Assembly (NCBI GenBank): GCA_026991755.1
Contig: JALXAX010000158.1
Location: 1-43,231 of the forward strand
DNA length: 43,231 nt
DNA from: Thiotrichaceae bacterium
GTDB taxonomy: Bacteria; Pseudomonadota; Gammaproteobacteria; Thiotrichales; Thiotrichaceae
Reading direction: 5' to 3'
Positions 7,703 through 16,439 of this stretch are shown piece by piece. A program made the translations under genes and the position numbers. Position 1 is the stretch's first letter, and each line of letters opens with the position of its first letter. A model generated the notes under the pieces. It worked only from the letters and a program-made list of their open reading frames with translations, was not told the DNA's origin and ran no database searches.

Positions 7703-8962
7703 TTAAACTCCCATTGCTTTACGAATAATTTCATTTTTAACGGGAGCTAATTGATTGATAAAGTTTAAGCCCAAATTGCGGGCTGTCTTTACGATAGGTA
7801 AGTTATGACCAAAGAGCATTTTGAAACCTTCCATGGTTTTTTGGGTTAATAAATTATCGCCTTTTCGTGCACGTTCATAACGTCTTAATAAAGAATAACT
7901 CCCTGGTGAACGGGAAGTATTTGAAAGCACATTAGCAAGTTCTACAACATCTTTAATACCTAAATTCACACCCTGACCTGCCAGAGGGTGAATAGTATGT
8001 GCCGCATCACCCACTAATGCGATACGAGGTTTTACATAATGTTCCGCATGTCGACCCAAGAGAGGAAAAGCAGCCCGTTGGCTAAGTACTTCTATATCAC
8101 CCAAGTGATGCCCAAATGCCTCACTTATTGCTAGGTTAAAAGCACCTTCATCCATTGCCAGATAATAGTCGGCTTGATCCGCAGGTAAAGTCCACACAAT
8201 AGAGCAACTACCGTCTGATAATGGCAGTAGTGCGAGTGGCCCTGAGGGTAAAAAACGTTGCCATGCCGTATGTTGATGGCTATGTTCTGTTTTCACTGTA
8301 GCCACTAATCCTTTCTGGGCATAGTCATTACGCTTGAGCGAAATACCCGCCAGGTTTCTTACTTTTGAGTTAGCACCATCAGCACCCACCAGTAAGTCAG
8401 CAGAAAGTGTTACCTTTCCTGACTCGTTTTCTACTTCAACCAAAACGCTATCATCACTCACTTCGAAAGCAGTAAGAGATGAAGGGGTAATGAGCGTGAT
8501 ATTGTCGCTTTCACGCATAACATCAAGCAGTGCCAGCTGTACGACTTTATTTTCGACAATATATCCTAAGTTCGGCTCACCTAACTCTGCCGCATCGAAA
8601 TGTATTTCACCATCACCCGTACTATCCCAGACATGCATTGATTCATAGGGCGATACACGCATAGCCTGCATCTTTTCCCAAGAACCTATAGCAGTGAAAG
8701 CACGCTGAGATGCTCGGCTTATCGCAGAAACACGTAATTCTGAGGCATCATCAGCACTAAAAGCAGAAGGTAGATAAGCTTCGACTACCGCAACCTTTTT
8801 ACCTTGCTGAGCCAATAGGCAGCCTAACGTTGCACCCACCATTCCTGCACCATTAACAATGACATCATATTTTTCAGAATAAGGGCTATCTGAAGCCTGA
8901 TTGGCTGAATCAGCTGAGGAATCAGTAGCAGAGTCAACAATAGAGTTAGTAGGTGTTTGCAT
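7703..8962 (-). CDS. ubiI: UbiH/UbiF/UbiI-family FAD-dependent monooxygenase, closest to UbiI (VisC)
   Basis: A 419-residue flavoprotein hydroxylase. The N-terminal FAD site GAGMVGATLG is at about 38-47, the middle motif GADGANSKVR near 195-204 and the GDAAHTIHPLAGQGVN motif near 317-332, typical of ubiquinone-ring hydroxylases. Segments such as ELRVSAISRAS, LGYIVENKV and IRKAMGV at the C-terminus resemble E. coli UbiI, which hydroxylates C5 of 2-polyprenylphenol. UbiH or UbiM activity cannot be excluded. The first 30 residues are a Ser/Asp/Ala-rich extension (ATDSSADSANQASDS) not usual for the family. It sits 31 bases after serA and 9 before the signal peptidase gene on the same strand. Confidence 0.82.
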   Translation of the reverse strand: MQTPTNSIVDSATDSSADSANQASDSPYSEKYDVIVNGAGMVGATLGCLLAQQGKKVAVVEAYLPSAFSADDASELRVSAISRASQRAFTAIGSWEKMQAMRVSPYESMHVWDSTGDGEIHFDAAELGEPNLGYIVENKVVQLALLDVMRESDNITLITPSSLTAFEVSDDSVLVEVENESGKVTLSADLLVGADGANSKVRNLAGISLKRNDYAQKGLVATVKTEHSHQHTAWQRFLPSGPLALLPLSDGSCSIVWTLPADQADYYLAMDEGAFNLAISEAFGHHLGDIEVLSQRAAFPLLGRHAEHYVKPRIALVGDAAHTIHPLAGQGVNLGIKDVVELANVLSNTSRSPGSYSLLRRYERARKGDNLLTQKTMEGFKMLFGHNLPIVKTARNLGLNFINQLAPVKNEIIRKAMGV

Positions 8963-8993
8963 GATGATAATTTACAGAGCGAAGAGCATCATC

Positions 8994-10160
8994 TTACAAC
9001 AAGCGTACTTTAAGCACACCTTCAATTGCGGACAAGGCAGCCACATCAACATCAACAATCTGCGAATTTAAGTCCATCAAGGTATAAGCAAGATCACCGT
9101 GTGAGTCATTCACCATATGGTGGATATTGGCTGAACATTCGCCTAATACACTTGAAATCTGCCCCACCATGTCGGGGTGGTTTTTATGCATAATGGCTAG
9201 CCTGCACTCACCTGCTCTAGCCAGCTTTATATCAGGTAAATTAACCGAATTAGTAACAATACCGTTTTCAATATAGTCACGAATCTGTACTGCGACCATA
9301 GTGGCACAATTCTCTTCAGCTTCTGTTGTTGATGCGCCTAAGTGAGGCAGTGCAATAACCCCTTTTGCACCTTTAATCGCATTAGAAGGAAAATCACATA
9401 CATAAGAATGCAGTTTACCTTCTTCAATGGCGGCAACTACGGCTTCTTCATTAACAATTCCATCACGCGCAAAATTAAGAACAACCGCATTATCCTTCAT
9501 GCCTTTGATACTTTCTGCGTTAATTAAGTCTTTTGTGCTATCCAATAAAGGCACATGGAAGGTAATAAAATCAGACTGGCTAAGAAGCTCGTCAATCGTA
9601 TCAACAGGCTCTACATCCGATGATAACTGCCAAGCGTATTTGATCTGAATACGTGGGTCATAACCGACTACATTCATACCTAAAGCTTTAGCGGCATTAG
9701 CAATTCTCACACCAATTGCACCCAAACCTACTACCCCTAATGTACGACCAGGAAGCTCAAAACCTGCAAACTTTTTCTTACCTGCTTCAACTTGCTTATG
9801 TAGTTCTGAGTCTTCGCCTTCAAGACCATCCACATACTCTTTGGCCTGAACCAGATTACGACACGCCATTAGCATACCCGCAATGACCAGCTCTTTTACT
9901 GCATTGGAGTTAGCGCCAGGTGCATTAAACACAACTACGCCTTTTTCACTCATACTATCAATTGGGATGTTATTCGTACCCGCACCAGCGCGACCTACTG
10001 CCAATAAGGAATCAGGGATATCCATATCGTGCATTTTGTAAGATCTTAGCAAAATCGCATCAGGGTTTTGCTCTTCTTCCGTGATGGTGTAGTTGTCTTT
10101 GGGTAATAAATCCAGACCTTTGTCAGAAATATTGTTAAGTATCAAAATCTTGTTAGTCAT
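8994..10160 (-). CDS. serA: D-3-phosphoglycerate dehydrogenase
   Basis: It oxidises 3-phosphoglycerate to 3-phosphohydroxypyruvate with NAD, the first step of serine synthesis. The 388-residue form has a split substrate domain, an NAD Rossmann motif GVVGLGAIG near residue 140, the active-site segment LNFARDGIVNEEA, catalytic His in LPHLGAST near residue 271, and a C-terminal ACT-type regulatory domain (about 318-388). The frame is open back to 10226, overlapping serC, but ATG 10160 gives the natural start (MTNKILILN) with TGGAATTAAA before it. It lies 46 bases downstream of serC, the enzyme of the next step, so the two form an operon. Confidence 0.93.
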   Translation of the reverse strand: MTNKILILNNISDKGLDLLPKDNYTITEEEQNPDAILLRSYKMHDMDIPDSLLAVGRAGAGTNNIPIDSMSEKGVVVFNAPGANSNAVKELVIAGMLMACRNLVQAKEYVDGLEGEDSELHKQVEAGKKKFAGFELPGRTLGVVGLGAIGVRIANAAKALGMNVVGYDPRIQIKYAWQLSSDVEPVDTIDELLSQSDFITFHVPLLDSTKDLINAESIKGMKDNAVVLNFARDGIVNEEAVVAAIEEGKLHSYVCDFPSNAIKGAKGVIALPHLGASTTEAEENCATMVAVQIRDYIENGIVTNSVNLPDIKLARAGECRLAIMHKNHPDMVGQISSVLGECSANIHHMVNDSHGDLAYTLMDLNSQIVDVDVAALSAIEGVLKVRLL

Positions 10161-10206
10161 TTTAATTCCATTTAGTAGCAGTTTTTTAGGTGATATGGGC
10201 GGTGTT

Positions 10207-11292
10207 TTAGCTATTGTTAGCTTCAAACTCTTTCATGAAACTGATCAACGCATCAACGCCCTCTTCTGGCATCGCATTGTAAATACTAGCGCGCATACCA
10301 CCCACCGAACGATGTCCTTTTAAGGTTATCAATCCCTTCTCAGCAGCTTGCTCAAGGAAAGCACCATCCAGGTCGGCATTTTTCAAAGTAAAGGGAATGT
10401 TCATCCATGAGCGGCATTCAACATCAACAGGGCTGTTATAGAAAGAAGAGTCATCGATCGCTGCATACAGCTTATTGGCTTTACGCTCATTGATCTCAGC
10501 AATTGCCGACATACCACCGATTTCCTTGATCCATTTAAAGACCAAGCCAGCCAAATACCATCCATAAGTGGGTGGCGTGTTATACATAGAATCATTATTA
10601 GCATGAGTCGCATATTGGAACATTACAGGCGTGCCTTCTATCGCATCACCAATTAAATCATCACGAATGATTACTAGTGTTAAACCCGCTGGGCCAATGT
10701 TCTTTTGCGCACCCGCGTAGATCATGCCGAACTTAGATACATCAATCGGGCGTGATAAAATCGTAGATGACATATCAGCAACTAACGGAACATCTCCCGT
10801 ATCAGGAATCCAGCTAAACTCAACTCCACCAATGGTTTCATTAGGCGTGTAATGCACATAACTTGCATCAGGATCTAATTTCCAAGTGTCAAAAGCAGGA
10901 ACCGTAGTGAAACTGCTATCCTCAGAAGAAGCCACCACATTTACATCACAAAAACGTTTTGCTTCTGCAATCGCTTTTTTAGACCAAGCACCAGTGTTGA
11001 CGTAATCCGCTTTGCCTTTTCCACCCGCTAACAAGTTCATGGGGATCATTGCAAACTGGCTACTCGCACCACCTTGTAAGAACAGAACCTTGTAGTTATC
11101 AGGTATATCCATTACCTCTCGTAAGTCTGCCTCAGCTTGAGCGGCAATCGACATATATTCTTTACCCCGATGGCTCATTTCCATCACCGACATTCCGCTG
11201 TCGTGCCAATCCAGCATTTCTTCTTGAGCTTGTGCCAATACAGCACTAGGTAGCATTGCAGGGCCTGCACTAAAGTTATACTTACGAGTCAT
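10207..11292 (-). CDS. serC: Phosphoserine aminotransferase
   Basis: A 361-residue pyridoxal-phosphate enzyme, converting 3-phosphohydroxypyruvate and glutamate to phosphoserine (and acting in vitamin B6 synthesis in many bacteria). The length equals that of E. coli SerC. The start RKYNFSAGPAMLP and the cofactor lysine Lys197 in YAGAQKNIGPAG are diagnostic, as is HRSVGGMRASIYNAMP near the C-terminus. It is the first gene of the serC-serA-ubiI-signal peptidase run. In enterobacteria serC is with aroA and serA is elsewhere; the adjacent serC-serA pairing groups the two consecutive serine steps. Confidence 0.95.
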   Translation of the reverse strand: MTRKYNFSAGPAMLPSAVLAQAQEEMLDWHDSGMSVMEMSHRGKEYMSIAAQAEADLREVMDIPDNYKVLFLQGGASSQFAMIPMNLLAGGKGKADYVNTGAWSKKAIAEAKRFCDVNVVASSEDSSFTTVPAFDTWKLDPDASYVHYTPNETIGGVEFSWIPDTGDVPLVADMSSTILSRPIDVSKFGMIYAGAQKNIGPAGLTLVIIRDDLIGDAIEGTPVMFQYATHANNDSMYNTPPTYGWYLAGLVFKWIKEIGGMSAIAEINERKANKLYAAIDDSSFYNSPVDVECRSWMNIPFTLKNADLDGAFLEQAAEKGLITLKGHRSVGGMRASIYNAMPEEGVDALISFMKEFEANNS

Positions 11293-11485
11293 AATTCCTC
11301 TCTATTTGCATGGATTTAAAGCGGCACATCATAGCACCTTTGATTAAAATCAAGAACAGTAATGGCCGATCAATGGTGTTCTCTTGCTATACCAACGGAT
11401 TACTTGATTCTTGTTAACCTTTTTCTATAAATTATCACAGATGTTCGACTTTAGTCGCGCCATTGCACCACACATGCAGTTAAAA

Positions 11486-11607
11486 CCTCCCCCTTGTTGA
11501 AGGGGGATTGAGGGGGATTTAACAAAAGTCAGTAATATACTGGTACTCCAGTACTTATTTCTAACTTTTCAAATCTCCCCTAACCCCTCTTTGCTAAAGA
11601 GGGGGAC
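11486..11607. repeat. CCTCCCCC-family double-hairpin repeat
   Basis: The left arm CCTCCCCCTTGTTGAAGG... and the right arm ending TTTGCTAAAGAGGGGGA each fold on themselves (CCCCC/GGGGG) and are also complementary to each other. A small hairpin TACTGGTACTCCAGTA lies between them. Single arms of the same family occur at 12928-12951 and 27914-27948. Confidence 0.7.
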
Positions 11608-11743
11608 TGTTTTGAATACTTGCACAGCCTCTAAAGCCGTACGTCCTGTACTACAAGTATTACAGCCCTGATGAGTCACTACATCAATACTCAAACGTGT
11701 TACAATTCCAACCTCACCAACTCACTATTCGTTATTCATACTT

Positions 11744-11830
11744 ATGAAAAAACTACTCTACAAACTTCTACTTATGTGGGTTTTCAAAGCCGTTATGTCT
11801 TTTCTTAAACGCAAATTCTTCCGACGCTAA
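11744..11830 (+). CDS. Possible 28-residue hydrophobic/basic small protein
   Basis: An ATG-initiated frame of 28 codons begins MKKLLYKLLLMWVFKAVM and ends with a basic tail (KRKFFRR). The composition, a hydrophobic helix flanked by positive charges, is what a small membrane protein would have. There is no good ribosome site, and a frame this short is common by chance, so this is only a candidate. Confidence 0.25.
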   Translation: MKKLLYKLLLMWVFKAVMSFLKRKFFRR

Positions 11831-11928
11831 GCGCATTGATCGGGCTACACAGTAAAAATCATCATCTGCTCTTGCTAGCTTATCTAGTTTCTTTGTATTA
11901 ATACCTCTTCTTTATTACCCTTTCTTCT

Positions 11929-12942
11929 ATGCAAGATAGCTATCTAAAAAACATCAAAACGGGTGCTACGACAGCAGCTCAATCTTCTATTCTCAAACCA
12001 TGGCATTACCGCGCCATCACGCTAACCATTATGGTAGGTGTTTCATTATTTCTGGGCTTATCCATCTGGGTCGGCTGGGATAAAATGAGTGATGCCATTA
12101 GTAAGATTGGTTTTGTAGGCTTTAGTATTGCATTAAGTTTAACGCTGGCTAACTTAGCGGTTCGCTTATTACGCTGGCAACTGTACCTCCATACCTTAGA
12201 CATCCACGTCCCTTTCTACAAAAGTATTCGAATTTATGTAGGCGGGCTAGCGCTAAGCGCGACACCTGGGAAAGCAGGCGAAGTCATTCGTAGTGTTTTT
12301 CTAAAGCCCTACGGTGCAAGCTACATGAAAAGCTTCGCTATGTTTATAGCGGATCGCTTTACCGATCTTGTGGCAGTACTCATGCTAGCAACAACTACTT
12401 TATGGGCTAATGCAAATGCTAGACCTGTCGCTATTGTTTTGACGGCTATTATTTTAGTCGTGGTGATTAGCATTCAAAATCCTCAACTTTATCGAAAAAT
12501 CATAACAGCGGTATCTGCTGTAATCCCTTGGCAGAAACTAACGGCTCTGTTATTAAAAAGTGTCGATTTAATCGAACATTGTAAGTCTTTATTCGGTTTC
12601 AAAGTTTTTACTGCCTCAATGATCATTTCTTTGATTGCATGGAGCATAGAAGGCTTGAGCTTGTATATTATTTCTCAATGGCTACAGGCAGATATTGCAT
12701 TTATAACAGTTTTATCGGCTTATGCTTTCTCCAAACTGATTGGCGCTATTAGCATGATCCCTGGAGGCATGGGGACTACCGAAGCTACGTTGATTACCTT
12801 GTTTATCGTTAATGGCATGGATGAGGCAACGGCTGTTACTTGTGCTTTATTTTTGCGATTGACTACTTTTTGGTTCGTGACAACGTTGGGATTGGTTGCG
12901 CTGCCTTCTCATGCAGAGGAAGCCTTTCCTCCCCCTTTATAA
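11929..12942 (+). CDS. Lysylphosphatidylglycerol synthase TM-region / flippase-like integral membrane protein
   Basis: A 337-residue inner-membrane protein with about eight hydrophobic segments. Two family signatures are clear: ATPGKAGEVIRSVFL (about 105-119) and MIPGGMGTTEATLITLF (about 279-295), found in the membrane domain of MprF and in stand-alone UPF0104/AglD-like proteins. The latter are thought to move or modify lipid-linked substrates; the substrate here is unknown, and there is no MprF aminoacyl-transferase domain. No clear ribosome site precedes the ATG. The last codons (FPPPL) are encoded by an arm of the CCTCCCCC repeat, so the C-terminus may be altered. It converges with the CYTH gene, 12 bases apart. 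Confidence 0.82.
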   Translation: MQDSYLKNIKTGATTAAQSSILKPWHYRAITLTIMVGVSLFLGLSIWVGWDKMSDAISKIGFVGFSIALSLTLANLAVRLLRWQLYLHTLDIHVPFYKSIRIYVGGLALSATPGKAGEVIRSVFLKPYGASYMKSFAMFIADRFTDLVAVLMLATTTLWANANARPVAIVLTAIILVVVISIQNPQLYRKIITAVSAVIPWQKLTALLLKSVDLIEHCKSLFGFKVFTASMIISLIAWSIEGLSLYIISQWLQADIAFITVLSAYAFSKLIGAISMIPGGMGTTEATLITLFIVNGMDEATAVTCALFLRLTTFWFVTTLGLVALPSHAEEAFPPPL

Positions 12943-12951
12943 AGGGGATTG
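12928..12951. terminator. CCTCCCCC-family repeat arm acting as hairpin between convergent genes
   Basis: CCCCTTTATAAAGGGG (12932-12947) is a perfect 16-bp palindrome lying across the stop codon of the flippase-like gene and before the stop of the convergent CYTH gene. It matches the arms of the repeat at 11486-11607. It could serve as a bidirectional end-of-transcript hairpin. Confidence 0.5.
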
Positions 12952-12954
12952 TCA

Positions 12955-13446
12955 TCACTTGCCTAACTTTTCGTTATCACTCCACTGTGAATAAGGATAC
13001 TCAGCCAATCGCATATTATAATAGCGCTCATGATGTGAAACCTCTTTACCCACCCATTCTGGCAACTCAATCACTTCATCTTCACTTTCCAGCTCTATTT
13101 CCGCTACTATTAAGCCTTTGTTGTCACCTTTAAATTCATCAATTTCCCATAGCTTTCCTGAATGAGAAACGAGGTAGCGTGTTTTTTGGACTTGTGGTTT
13201 TTTACACAGCGTATCGAGTAATTCCTTAGCTTCTTCAACAGGAATACTATATTCATATTCAGCACGTGATATGCCAACCGTCATGCTTTTTATATTGATG
13301 TTAGCCGCTTGATTCTCTATGCGTATGCGCACCGATGACTGACTGTTGTTACACAGATAACCTTGGTGCATGCGAATAGATTGATGAGATAATGCTTTCC
13401 AGGCATTAGAGGACAACAGATATTTTCTTTCAATTTCTTGAGGCAT
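12955..13446 (-). CDS. CYTH-domain protein (triphosphate tunnel metalloenzyme family)
   Basis: A 163-residue protein starting MPQEIERKYLL, the ExExK signature of the CYTH fold, whose members hydrolyse inorganic triphosphate or thiamine triphosphate, or cyclise ATP, inside a beta-barrel tunnel with divalent metal. Other tunnel-lining stretches are visible: RIRIE, the KTRYLV segment, WEIDEFKGDNKGL and VAEIELESE. Length and simple one-domain layout suit the bacterial short TTM inorganic triphosphatases. It is 25 bases downstream of fabH on the same strand, in the place where fabD often follows fabH. Confidence 0.85.
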   Translation of the reverse strand: MPQEIERKYLLSSNAWKALSHQSIRMHQGYLCNNSQSSVRIRIENQAANINIKSMTVGISRAEYEYSIPVEEAKELLDTLCKKPQVQKTRYLVSHSGKLWEIDEFKGDNKGLIVAEIELESEDEVIELPEWVGKEVSHHERYYNMRLAEYPYSQWSDNEKLGK

Positions 13447-13471
13447 TGCTGTCGCCTATGTTGCCATTAAG

Positions 13472-14443
13472 TTAAAAGGTCAACAAGACCGAACCCCAAG
13501 TAAAACCTCCACCAAAGCCTTCAAGCAATAACGTTTCACCTCGCTTAATACGTCCATCGCGAACCGCTGTATCCAGCGCTAGCGGTATGGATGCACCTGA
13601 GGTATTACCGTGCTCATCGACCGTAATAACTACATGGTCTGTTGAAAGTTTAAGTTTCTTAGCCGTGGCATTGATAATACGAATATTCGCTTGATGAGGC
13701 ACAAGCCAATCGACATCTGACTTTTGCATGTCATTAGCCGCTAACGTTTCATCCACTATTCGACCTAGTGTTTTCACCGCCATACGAAAGACTTCATTTC
13801 CTTTCATTGAGATATGCGCATCATTTTCTAAACTCGCGTAGCCCTTTGAAATACCCGCGTCAACTTTAAGTAAGTCTTCATACGCACCATCAGCGTGCAG
13901 GTGTGTTGACAAAATACCAGGCTCTTCGCTAGCTTGTATCACTACCGCACCCGCGCCATCACCAAATAGAATACATGTTCCGCGATCCGTCCAATCAACA
14001 ATCTTCGAGAGTGTTTCTGCACCAATCACCAAGGCACATTTATGTGAGCCACTTTTGATAAATTTGTCAGCCGTTGCCAATGCGTACACAAAGCCAGTAC
14101 AAACCGCTTGAATATCAAACGCGGTAGCACCGTGATTTTCTAACCGTTTTTGTAGCAAACAAGCCGTGCTAGGGAATATCAAATCTGGGGTTGTAGTCGC
14201 AACGATAATTAAGTCGATATCTTCAGCAGTAACCCCTGCCATATCCATTGCATTAAGAGCGGCTTGTTCTGCGAGGTCACAAGTTGTTTCATCCACAACG
14301 ATATGACGCTTTTTAATACCCGTACGCTCTACAATCCACTCATCCGAGGTATCAACCATCTTTTCTAGATCTTGATTGCTGAGGACTTTTTCTGGTAAGT
14401 AGCTACCCGTTCCCGTGATTTTTGAATATATATTAGTTGTCAT
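13472..14443 (-). CDS. fabH: Beta-ketoacyl-ACP synthase III
   Basis: It starts fatty-acid synthesis by condensing acetyl-CoA with malonyl-ACP. The 323-residue length is standard. The catalytic triad is visible: Cys115 in [11 protein letters not shown], His250 in VPHQANIRI and Asn280 in [10 protein letters not shown]. The glycine-rich end [10 protein letters not shown] is complete. It lies 15 bases after plsX, in the conserved yceD-rpmF-plsX-fabH order. The usual next genes fabD, fabG and acpP do not follow; a CYTH gene does. Confidence 0.96.
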   Translation of the reverse strand: MTTNIYSKITGTGSYLPEKVLSNQDLEKMVDTSDEWIVERTGIKKRHIVVDETTCDLAEQAALNAMDMAGVTAEDIDLIIVATTTPDLIFPSTACLLQKRLENHGATAFDIQAVCTGFVYALATADKFIKSGSHKCALVIGAETLSKIVDWTDRGTCILFGDGAGAVVIQASEEPGILSTHLHADGAYEDLLKVDAGISKGYASLENDAHISMKGNEVFRMAVKTLGRIVDETLAANDMQKSDVDWLVPHQANIRIINATAKKLKLSTDHVVITVDEHGNTSGASIPLALDTAVRDGRIKRGETLLLEGFGGGFTWGSVLLTF

Positions 14444-14458
14444 AGGGTCAATCCTGCA

Positions 14459-15484
14459 TTAGTCCTGCTGTTCAAGTATGATTGATAATTTATTTTTAAT
14501 CGTTTCAGGCACTTTAGAAATGACTTCTGAACGCGCTATGCCAATGGCATTAGCATAGCCTACGGCATCCATACCTCCGTGGCTTTTAATCACCGTACCC
14601 TGCAAACCAAGAAAGCTGGCGCCATTATAGTTTCTAGGGTCAAAGCGATTACCGAATGATTTTAAGACAGGTAGTGAAATCATTGCAGCCATTTTAGTGA
14701 ATATGTTTTTCTTGTACTCGCTTTTCAATTCCTGAGTGAGCATTCTCGCCAAGCCTTCAATCGTCTTTAGCGTTACGTTGCCTACAAAGCCATCACAAAC
14801 CACTACATCTACATCACCATGGAAAATATCATCACCTTCCACGTAGCCAATATAATTAAGACCTTTCGCCTGTTTCAATAAAGCATCCGTTTGTTTTACT
14901 TGTTCATTGCCTTTGATGGCCTCTTGCCCTACGTTTAACAAGCCTACTTTAGATGCGCCTTTTTTATCAATAGATTCAGCAAGGATGGCCCCCATGATAG
15001 CGAATTGATAAAGATGCTGAGCTTTGCAATCTACATTCGCACCTAAATCTAATATATGAGTATGTCCATCGGAGGTTGGCATGATACTACAGATAGCGGG
15101 GCGATCTACACCTGGGATCATCTTTAGTACAAAACGGGCTGTTGCCATTAAAGCACCCGTGTTGCCCGCACTAACCATGGCGTCAACTTTACCTTCTTTG
15201 ATCAGGTTGATGGCGACACGCATCGAGGAGTCTTTCTTTTTGCGCAGTGCAATAGCAGGTGGTTCACCCATATCGACTTGCTCGGAGGCATGATGCACTA
15301 ACAGCCGCTCGTTAGCTTCAGCTTTTAGCTCGGCTAGTTGAGCATGTATTTTATCTTCATCGCCCACCAGTGTAAGGATAATGTCATCATGTTGTTGTAA
15401 AGCTTCAAGGGCCGCTGGTACCACCACTGATAATCCGTGATCACCACCCATAGCGTCAAGACTGATACGAATGACTGAGTTCAT
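14459..15484 (-). CDS. plsX: Phosphate acyltransferase PlsX
   Basis: A 341-residue peripheral membrane enzyme making acyl-phosphate from acyl-ACP, feeding PlsY in phospholipid synthesis. The start ISLDAMGGDHG is the family signature; further motifs are ALRKKKDSSMRVA, VSAGNTGALMATARF and DGFVGNVTLKT. The length is normal. It is separated from rpmF by about 100 bases with a strong terminator-like hairpin, so its expression relative to rpmF may be reduced or attenuated. FabH follows after 15 bases. Confidence 0.96.
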   Translation of the reverse strand: MNSVIRISLDAMGGDHGLSVVVPAALEALQQHDDIILTLVGDEDKIHAQLAELKAEANERLLVHHASEQVDMGEPPAIALRKKKDSSMRVAINLIKEGKVDAMVSAGNTGALMATARFVLKMIPGVDRPAICSIMPTSDGHTHILDLGANVDCKAQHLYQFAIMGAILAESIDKKGASKVGLLNVGQEAIKGNEQVKQTDALLKQAKGLNYIGYVEGDDIFHGDVDVVVCDGFVGNVTLKTIEGLARMLTQELKSEYKKNIFTKMAAMISLPVLKSFGNRFDPRNYNGASFLGLQGTVIKSHGGMDAVGYANAIGIARSEVISKVPETIKNKLSIILEQQD

Positions 15485-15529
15485 TCAAGCTCCCATAAAG
15501 TTCGCCCAAAGGCGCAGAAAGTACAAACA

Positions 15530-15560
15530 AAAATCGCGGGACAAAGCCCGCGATTAGTAT
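15530..15560 (-). terminator. Terminator-like hairpin between rpmF and plsX
   Basis: On the minus strand AATCGCGGGC and GCCCGCGATT form a stem of about ten pairs around 15532-15555 with a short TTTG-type loop, then TTTTTGTTTG. This is a good Rho-independent terminator or attenuator. It would separate the ribosomal part of the operon from the lipid part. Confidence 0.75.
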
Positions 15561-15585
15561 ACGTTATAAATCAATGATTATTGAC

Positions 15586-15789
15586 TTATTCGTCGTCCAT
15601 ATCTTCATCTTCTTCAACCGCTGAAGCGATGATTTGACGACCACGGTAAAAACCGTCAGCAGTCATGTGGTGACGTAAATGAGTTTCACCTGAAGTTGCA
15701 TCTACAGATAGTGTAGGCTCGCTTAGGCTATCGTGTGAACGACGCTGTCCGCGTCTTGAACGTGTTACTTTACTCTTCTGTACTGCCAT
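15586..15789 (-). CDS. rpmF: 50S ribosomal protein L32
   Basis: A 67-residue basic protein starting [20 protein letters not shown], diagnostic of L32, with an acidic tail EEDEDMDDE slightly longer than in E. coli (57 residues in total). It lacks the zinc-binding Cys pairs that some L32 proteins have; the mid part reads [16 protein letters not shown], as in the Cys-free form. It lies four bases after yceD in the conserved operon. Confidence 0.96.
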   Translation of the reverse strand: MAVQKSKVTRSRRGQRRSHDSLSEPTLSVDATSGETHLRHHMTADGFYRGRQIIASAVEEDEDMDDE

Positions 15790-15793
15790 GGTC

Positions 15794-16357
15794 TTACTCC
15801 AAATCTTTCAAGTTTTTCAGTGCGGCGAAAGGATTATCTTTTTCTTCCTTTTCAGCCAAATCCGTTGTGTCGTCAATCTCTTCTTCTACCAGGTCTTCAG
15901 GCAAGCCTTCAATATAAGGTCTATCTGCGTCACAAGCCTCGTGCATTGCTGATAGAGGCAATGCCAGTAATAGCTCATCTTCTATGAAATCTTGTAGGAA
16001 TAGTCGCTCATCTTCAACAAGGTAAGTATCAAACCCTTCGCCTTGTGCGCGTTCCGCTTGCTCATCCGTTTGCACTAATATGATTCTGACCTCAGAAACC
16101 ACCTTGTAATCCAACTTTGATAAACAACGCTGGCAGGATAAATCTAGCTGTGCTTCTATCTCGCCTGTAATACAGGGAAGACCCATTTCTGTTCGATCAA
16201 AGTTTAACGTAGCGTTAACTTCAGCCGCGTCATCTTTATTATCACAAAGCAATTCTTGTAGTCGGGGCATTCGCGATTGCGATATAACTCCCGTCAAGTT
16301 TTTGCGTTGCTCAACCAGACGAAACGGATTGACCTCTACTGGTAACCTACTTAACAT
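15794..16357 (-). CDS. yceD: YceD (DUF177) family protein, 23S rRNA accumulation protein
   Basis: A 187-residue member of DUF177. The start [15 protein letters not shown] aligns with E. coli YceD, and the CQRCLSKL Cys pair is at about residues 93-96. In E. coli the protein affects 23S rRNA levels and is almost always encoded before rpmF. A perfect TATAAT ends nine bases before the ATG and no ribosome site is visible, so the mRNA is probably leaderless or nearly so. The end [13 protein letters not shown] is the usual family C-terminus. Confidence 0.92.
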   Translation of the reverse strand: MLSRLPVEVNPFRLVEQRKNLTGVISQSRMPRLQELLCDNKDDAAEVNATLNFDRTEMGLPCITGEIEAQLDLSCQRCLSKLDYKVVSEVRIILVQTDEQAERAQGEGFDTYLVEDERLFLQDFIEDELLLALPLSAMHEACDADRPYIEGLPEDLVEEEIDDTTDLAEKEEKDNPFAALKNLKDLE

Positions 16358-16366
16358 AGGCGGCGC

Positions 16367-16395
16367 ATTATAGAGGCATATAAGGGGGGAGTAAA
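16367..16395 (-). promoter_or_regulatory. Sigma70 promoter of the yceD-rpmF operon
   Basis: On the minus strand TTTACT (16390-16395) and TATAAT (16367-16372) are spaced exactly 17 bases. The -10 is a perfect match, the -35 matches four of six positions. Transcription would begin only a few bases before the yceD ATG at 16357. Confidence 0.7.
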
Positions 16396-16439
16396 GTACT
16401 TTGTAAGCCGCGGTTTAAAGCGATGACGAACCCTAAAAG

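Larger units (their letters stand above)
11293..11928. other. Gene-poor 636-base region with a hairpin repeat
   Basis: It contains the upstream region of serC, the GC-rich double-hairpin repeat at 11486-11607 and one 28-codon reading frame at 11744-11830, all listed separately. I see no promoter I would defend and no other coding signal. Confidence 0.5.

Noticed and set aside
10161-10226. 22-residue N-terminal extension of SerA
   Set aside because: It overlaps serC and includes the ribosome site of the ATG at 10160; the family starts at MTNKILILN-like sequence.
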